DNA of 64,000 bases from CAXBDP01 sp963974465 (GTDB lineage: Bacteria; Bacteroidota; Bacteroidia; Cytophagales; Cyclobacteriaceae): the NCBI GenBank assembly GCA_049340005.1, contig JBMPIY010000003.1; one strand, 5' to 3'. Both the position numbers and the translations under genes were made by a program. The first letter of the stretch is position 1, and each line of letters opens with the position of its first letter. Below the pieces are notes generated by a model. It was not told the origin of the DNA. It did not search any database and was given only the letters and a program-made list of their open reading frames with translations. Shown here piece after piece: positions 62,157 through 64,000 of this stretch.

Positions 62157-62807
62157 ATGTACACAAAACAATTTAATGTATTCAACATACGCATGACCAT
62201 TTTACTTTTTGCAAGCTTATTTATGTTTAGTGCATGCGAAAATGATCCTGAAGACGAAACTCCGATAGAAACGATCGTATCTGAGGAGGTTAGAGATCTG
62301 CCTGCACTTTCGAGCAGTGAGTACACATTTTATAATTTGCGAACCAACCAAGAAGTGAGCAAAGCGGATTCTGCTAGCAGCAATTGGGATATCGCATTTG
62401 CTGGAACAACTATCCGCTTTAATGGCGGAGTAAGTGGGCCAGGCCAAGGTGGAGCAACTATGATTACAGGTACATTCGAGTCAATTTCTAGTGCTCCTGC
62501 TACGGGGATTGTAGCTGATAGTGAGGAACAATTAGCTATTTCAACTTCTGCCGAAACGCCTTGGTACAATTATACAGGGCAAGTAGGTAATCCTCCGCAT
62601 GCTATTATACCAATACCAGGAAGGATCATTGTATTCAAAACAGCAGATGGAAAATATGGAAAACTGGAAATAGAAAGCTATTATCAAGGAGCACCAACGC
62701 CTGATTATTCTGATCCAGCATTTGTAGATTTAGCTACTCGCCCAGCAAGTAGATACTACAATTTCAGATATGTAGTACAGGAGGATGGAAGTACAAGTTT
62801 CGAGTAA
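62157..62807 (+). CDS. hmuY: HmuY-family heme-binding lipoprotein
   Basis: The 216-residue protein has a lipoprotein signal (LLFASLFMFSAC, lipobox FSAC). The mature domain matches HmuY of Porphyromonas gingivalis, a surface heme-capturing protein: SSNWDIAFAGTTIRFNGG, GPGQGGATMITGTF, KTADGKYGKLEIESYYQG and YYNFRYV. P. gingivalis HmuY uses two His ligands, but the equivalents are not obvious here, so ligands may differ (Met or His elsewhere). It starts 12 bases after hmuR and is surely co-transcribed. The alternative start at ATG 62193 gives a shorter signal. The gene ends with a terminator. Confidence 0.82.
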   Translation: MYTKQFNVFNIRMTILLFASLFMFSACENDPEDETPIETIVSEEVRDLPALSSSEYTFYNLRTNQEVSKADSASSNWDIAFAGTTIRFNGGVSGPGQGGATMITGTFESISSAPATGIVADSEEQLAISTSAETPWYNYTGQVGNPPHAIIPIPGRIIVFKTADGKYGKLEIESYYQGAPTPDYSDPAFVDLATRPASRYYNFRYVVQEDGSTSFE

Positions 62808-62827
62808 GGAATAAATAGAGACAATAG

Positions 62828-62857
62828 AATAGCCTCGGAATTTTCTGAGGCTATTTT
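62828..62857 (+). terminator. Rho-independent terminator after hmuY
   Basis: AATAGCCTCGGAA pairs with CTGAGGCTATT over a short TTTT loop and is followed by TT. It closes the hmuR-hmuY unit. Confidence 0.75.
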
Positions 62858-62887
62858 GCTTTAAATAAGATTGTACTTAGCATTTAG

Positions 62888-63544
62888 TCATTCCTGCTTA
62901 TTGTCTACAAACCAAGATGCTACTAAAGCAGTGAATGTTCCAAATAGACCAACACCACAAGTCATTACCGCCACAGCAATCAATCTTCCAATACTTGTAA
63001 CTGGATACAAATCTCCATAACCAACTGTTGTAACAGTTACAAAAGCCCACCATATGGCATCTTCAGCAGATCTAATATTGCTGTTAGGAGCATTTTCGGC
63101 TTGTAGAATAAATATGGAAGAACTCAATACTATAACCATTGTTAACAGAGATACACTGACAATTGTGCCGTAGGATTTGTTACTAAAAAGGCCATTAATG
63201 AATGCCTTTATGTCGGGAAAAGCTCTAAATAGTCTAATAATTCGAATTAGTCGAAATAAGCGTCCATAGCGAAAGATATCAAGATTTGGAATACTTGATA
63301 GAAGGTCAATCCATCCCCATTTCATGAATTGGAGTTTTGATGGAGCTTTATAGAAGCGATAAACAAAGTCCCCCAAAAAAATCATGCAAATACCAAAATC
63401 TAAGTAATTAAAGAGCAGGCTAGTTTCCTCATCAATTTTAGCGACCGTGTCTATAAACATAATCAACAGTACAAATACAGATAGTACAGCAATTAGCAGA
63501 TTGATATAACTGAATGGGTCTTTGGTTTGAGCATTTGTATTCAT
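62888..63544 (-). CDS. Voltage-gated-like potassium channel
   Basis: The 218-residue protein has six transmembrane segments of the Ion_trans fold. S4 is RLFRLIRIIRLFR, with Arg at every third position, so voltage sensing is likely. The pore helix and filter are VTTVGYGDLYPV. The C-terminus is short (SWFVDNKQE), so there is no RCK domain. It is a KvAP-like K+ channel of the inner membrane. It is a single gene on the minus strand, 36 bases from the winged-helix regulator upstream of it. Its role may be to set membrane potential or signal within biofilms, but nothing here shows this. Confidence 0.9.
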   Translation of the reverse strand: MNTNAQTKDPFSYINLLIAVLSVFVLLIMFIDTVAKIDEETSLLFNYLDFGICMIFLGDFVYRFYKAPSKLQFMKWGWIDLLSSIPNLDIFRYGRLFRLIRIIRLFRAFPDIKAFINGLFSNKSYGTIVSVSLLTMVIVLSSSIFILQAENAPNSNIRSAEDAIWWAFVTVTTVGYGDLYPVTSIGRLIAVAVMTCGVGLFGTFTALVASWFVDNKQE

Positions 63545-63580
63545 AGAGGAAATTTCAAAAACCGTTTCTAATTTTTTATT

Positions 63581-63877
63581 TTAGTTGTTTTTTGATGGCA
63601 AATAACTCCGAAGCGCATCGAGGTAGTTCTCAAAAGCAGCCACACCTCTATCGGTAATTTTGAAGCTAGTGTGAGGCATTTTTCCCTTAAAACCTTTCTC
63701 CACTTCTATGTATCCAGCTTGACTCAGTTTATCCAATTGCACACTTAGGTTTCCGGCTGTAGCTTCAATCCGCTTTTTTAAAGTAACAAAATCTGCTTCT
63801 TCTTCAGATATCAGAATAGACATAGCGGCCAGTCTCAGAGGCACATGTAATAAGGGGTCTAGTTTTTTAAATGTCAT
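63581..63877 (-). CDS. Winged-helix transcriptional regulator (HTH_27-type)
   Basis: The 98-residue protein is a compact winged helix. The first helix is PLLHVPLRLAAMSIL, the recognition helix LSVQLDKLSQAGYIEVEK and the wing KMPHTSFKITDRGVAAFE. It matches the HTH_27 (PF13601-type) family of small dimeric regulators with a MarR/PadR-like fold. Its target is unknown. It lies directly upstream of the potassium channel on the same strand, so it may be co-transcribed and may control the channel. The window ends 123 bases beyond its start. Confidence 0.85.
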   Translation of the reverse strand: MTFKKLDPLLHVPLRLAAMSILISEEEADFVTLKKRIEATAGNLSVQLDKLSQAGYIEVEKGFKGKMPHTSFKITDRGVAAFENYLDALRSYLPSKNN

Positions 63878-64000
63878 TAATAATCAATTTATTAAATAGT
63901 ATATGGATCAAATGGCAGAATGGTTTGTCATATAAAGTTAATTAAGATTGGAGAGAAGAAAAATGTATTTTACTTACTTCTGTATATTTTCCCTTGGATG

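Noticed and set aside
1..64000. CRISPR arrays, rRNA and tRNA genes, transposases, prophage genes
   Set aside because: No regularly spaced repeat array, cloverleaf, integrase or transposase sequence was seen on either strand.

Overview
The window looks like a chromosomal segment of a Bacteroidota bacterium, most likely from the Cytophagales side of the phylum. This placement is inferred from gene content. The signs are low GC, few Shine-Dalgarno sequences, TAnnTTTG-type -7 promoter elements, TonB-dependent receptors with carboxypeptidase-like N-terminal domains, an OMP_b-brl_3-type barrel, a DUF4953-like zinc metalloprotease, CcoI-CcoS, a LytS/LytTR pair and an HmuY-type heme lipoprotein. No rRNA, tRNA, CRISPR array, prophage or transposase gene was seen.

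Layout. 0-6.3 kb: end of an outer-membrane barrel gene, a LolA-like secreted protein, a large BNR-repeat secreted protein, then a reverse DedA-Rieske-ppa run. 6.4-15 kb: two secreted M20D amidohydrolases, a DinB protein, a DUF697 protein, an orphan CheY-like regulator, YceI, a TonB receptor and a nitroreductase. 15-22.9 kb: uvrA, a small secreted protein, a LytS/LytTR two-component pair and glyS. 22.9-34 kb: a Usp-antiporter pair, an AI-2E permease, hemH, a FabH-like KAS III, cysteine desulfurase-glmM, and mazG-ClC. 34-41 kb: an AT-rich gap with DnaA-box-like sites, two thioredoxin-fold proteins, a degenerate repeat element, an acyl-CoA ligase, radA, a DUF2179 protein and a PLP deaminase. 41-45 kb: a REP-like patch followed by a lone, AT-rich 1227-residue TPR protein with a probable GreA/B-C-like module and a C-terminal PIN nuclease. 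45-51 kb: ccoS-ccoI, a Spy-like protein and a large metalloprotease. 51-55.6 kb: a compact type III polyketide synthase cluster with methyltransferase, FAD oxidoreductase and UbiA prenyltransferase, beside a LuxR-type regulator. 55.8-62.8 kb: a complete heme acquisition locus (hmuT-U-V-S, hmuR-hmuY). The end holds a K+ channel and a winged-helix regulator.

The most striking non-gene signal is the strict octamer GCGGGAGG. I counted it 42 times by hand on both strands (22 forward, 20 reverse). It occurs in every gene neighbourhood, in several reading frames, in genes and between them. For a window of roughly 40% GC, less than one copy is expected by chance. It resembles Chi recombination sites in sequence (one base from the Haemophilus Chi variant GCTGGAGG) and DNA-uptake sequences in density and behaviour, including an inverted pair that forms a terminator at 59.7 kb. 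The other strong candidates for undescribed biology are the TPR/GreAB-C/PIN protein and the type III PKS cluster.
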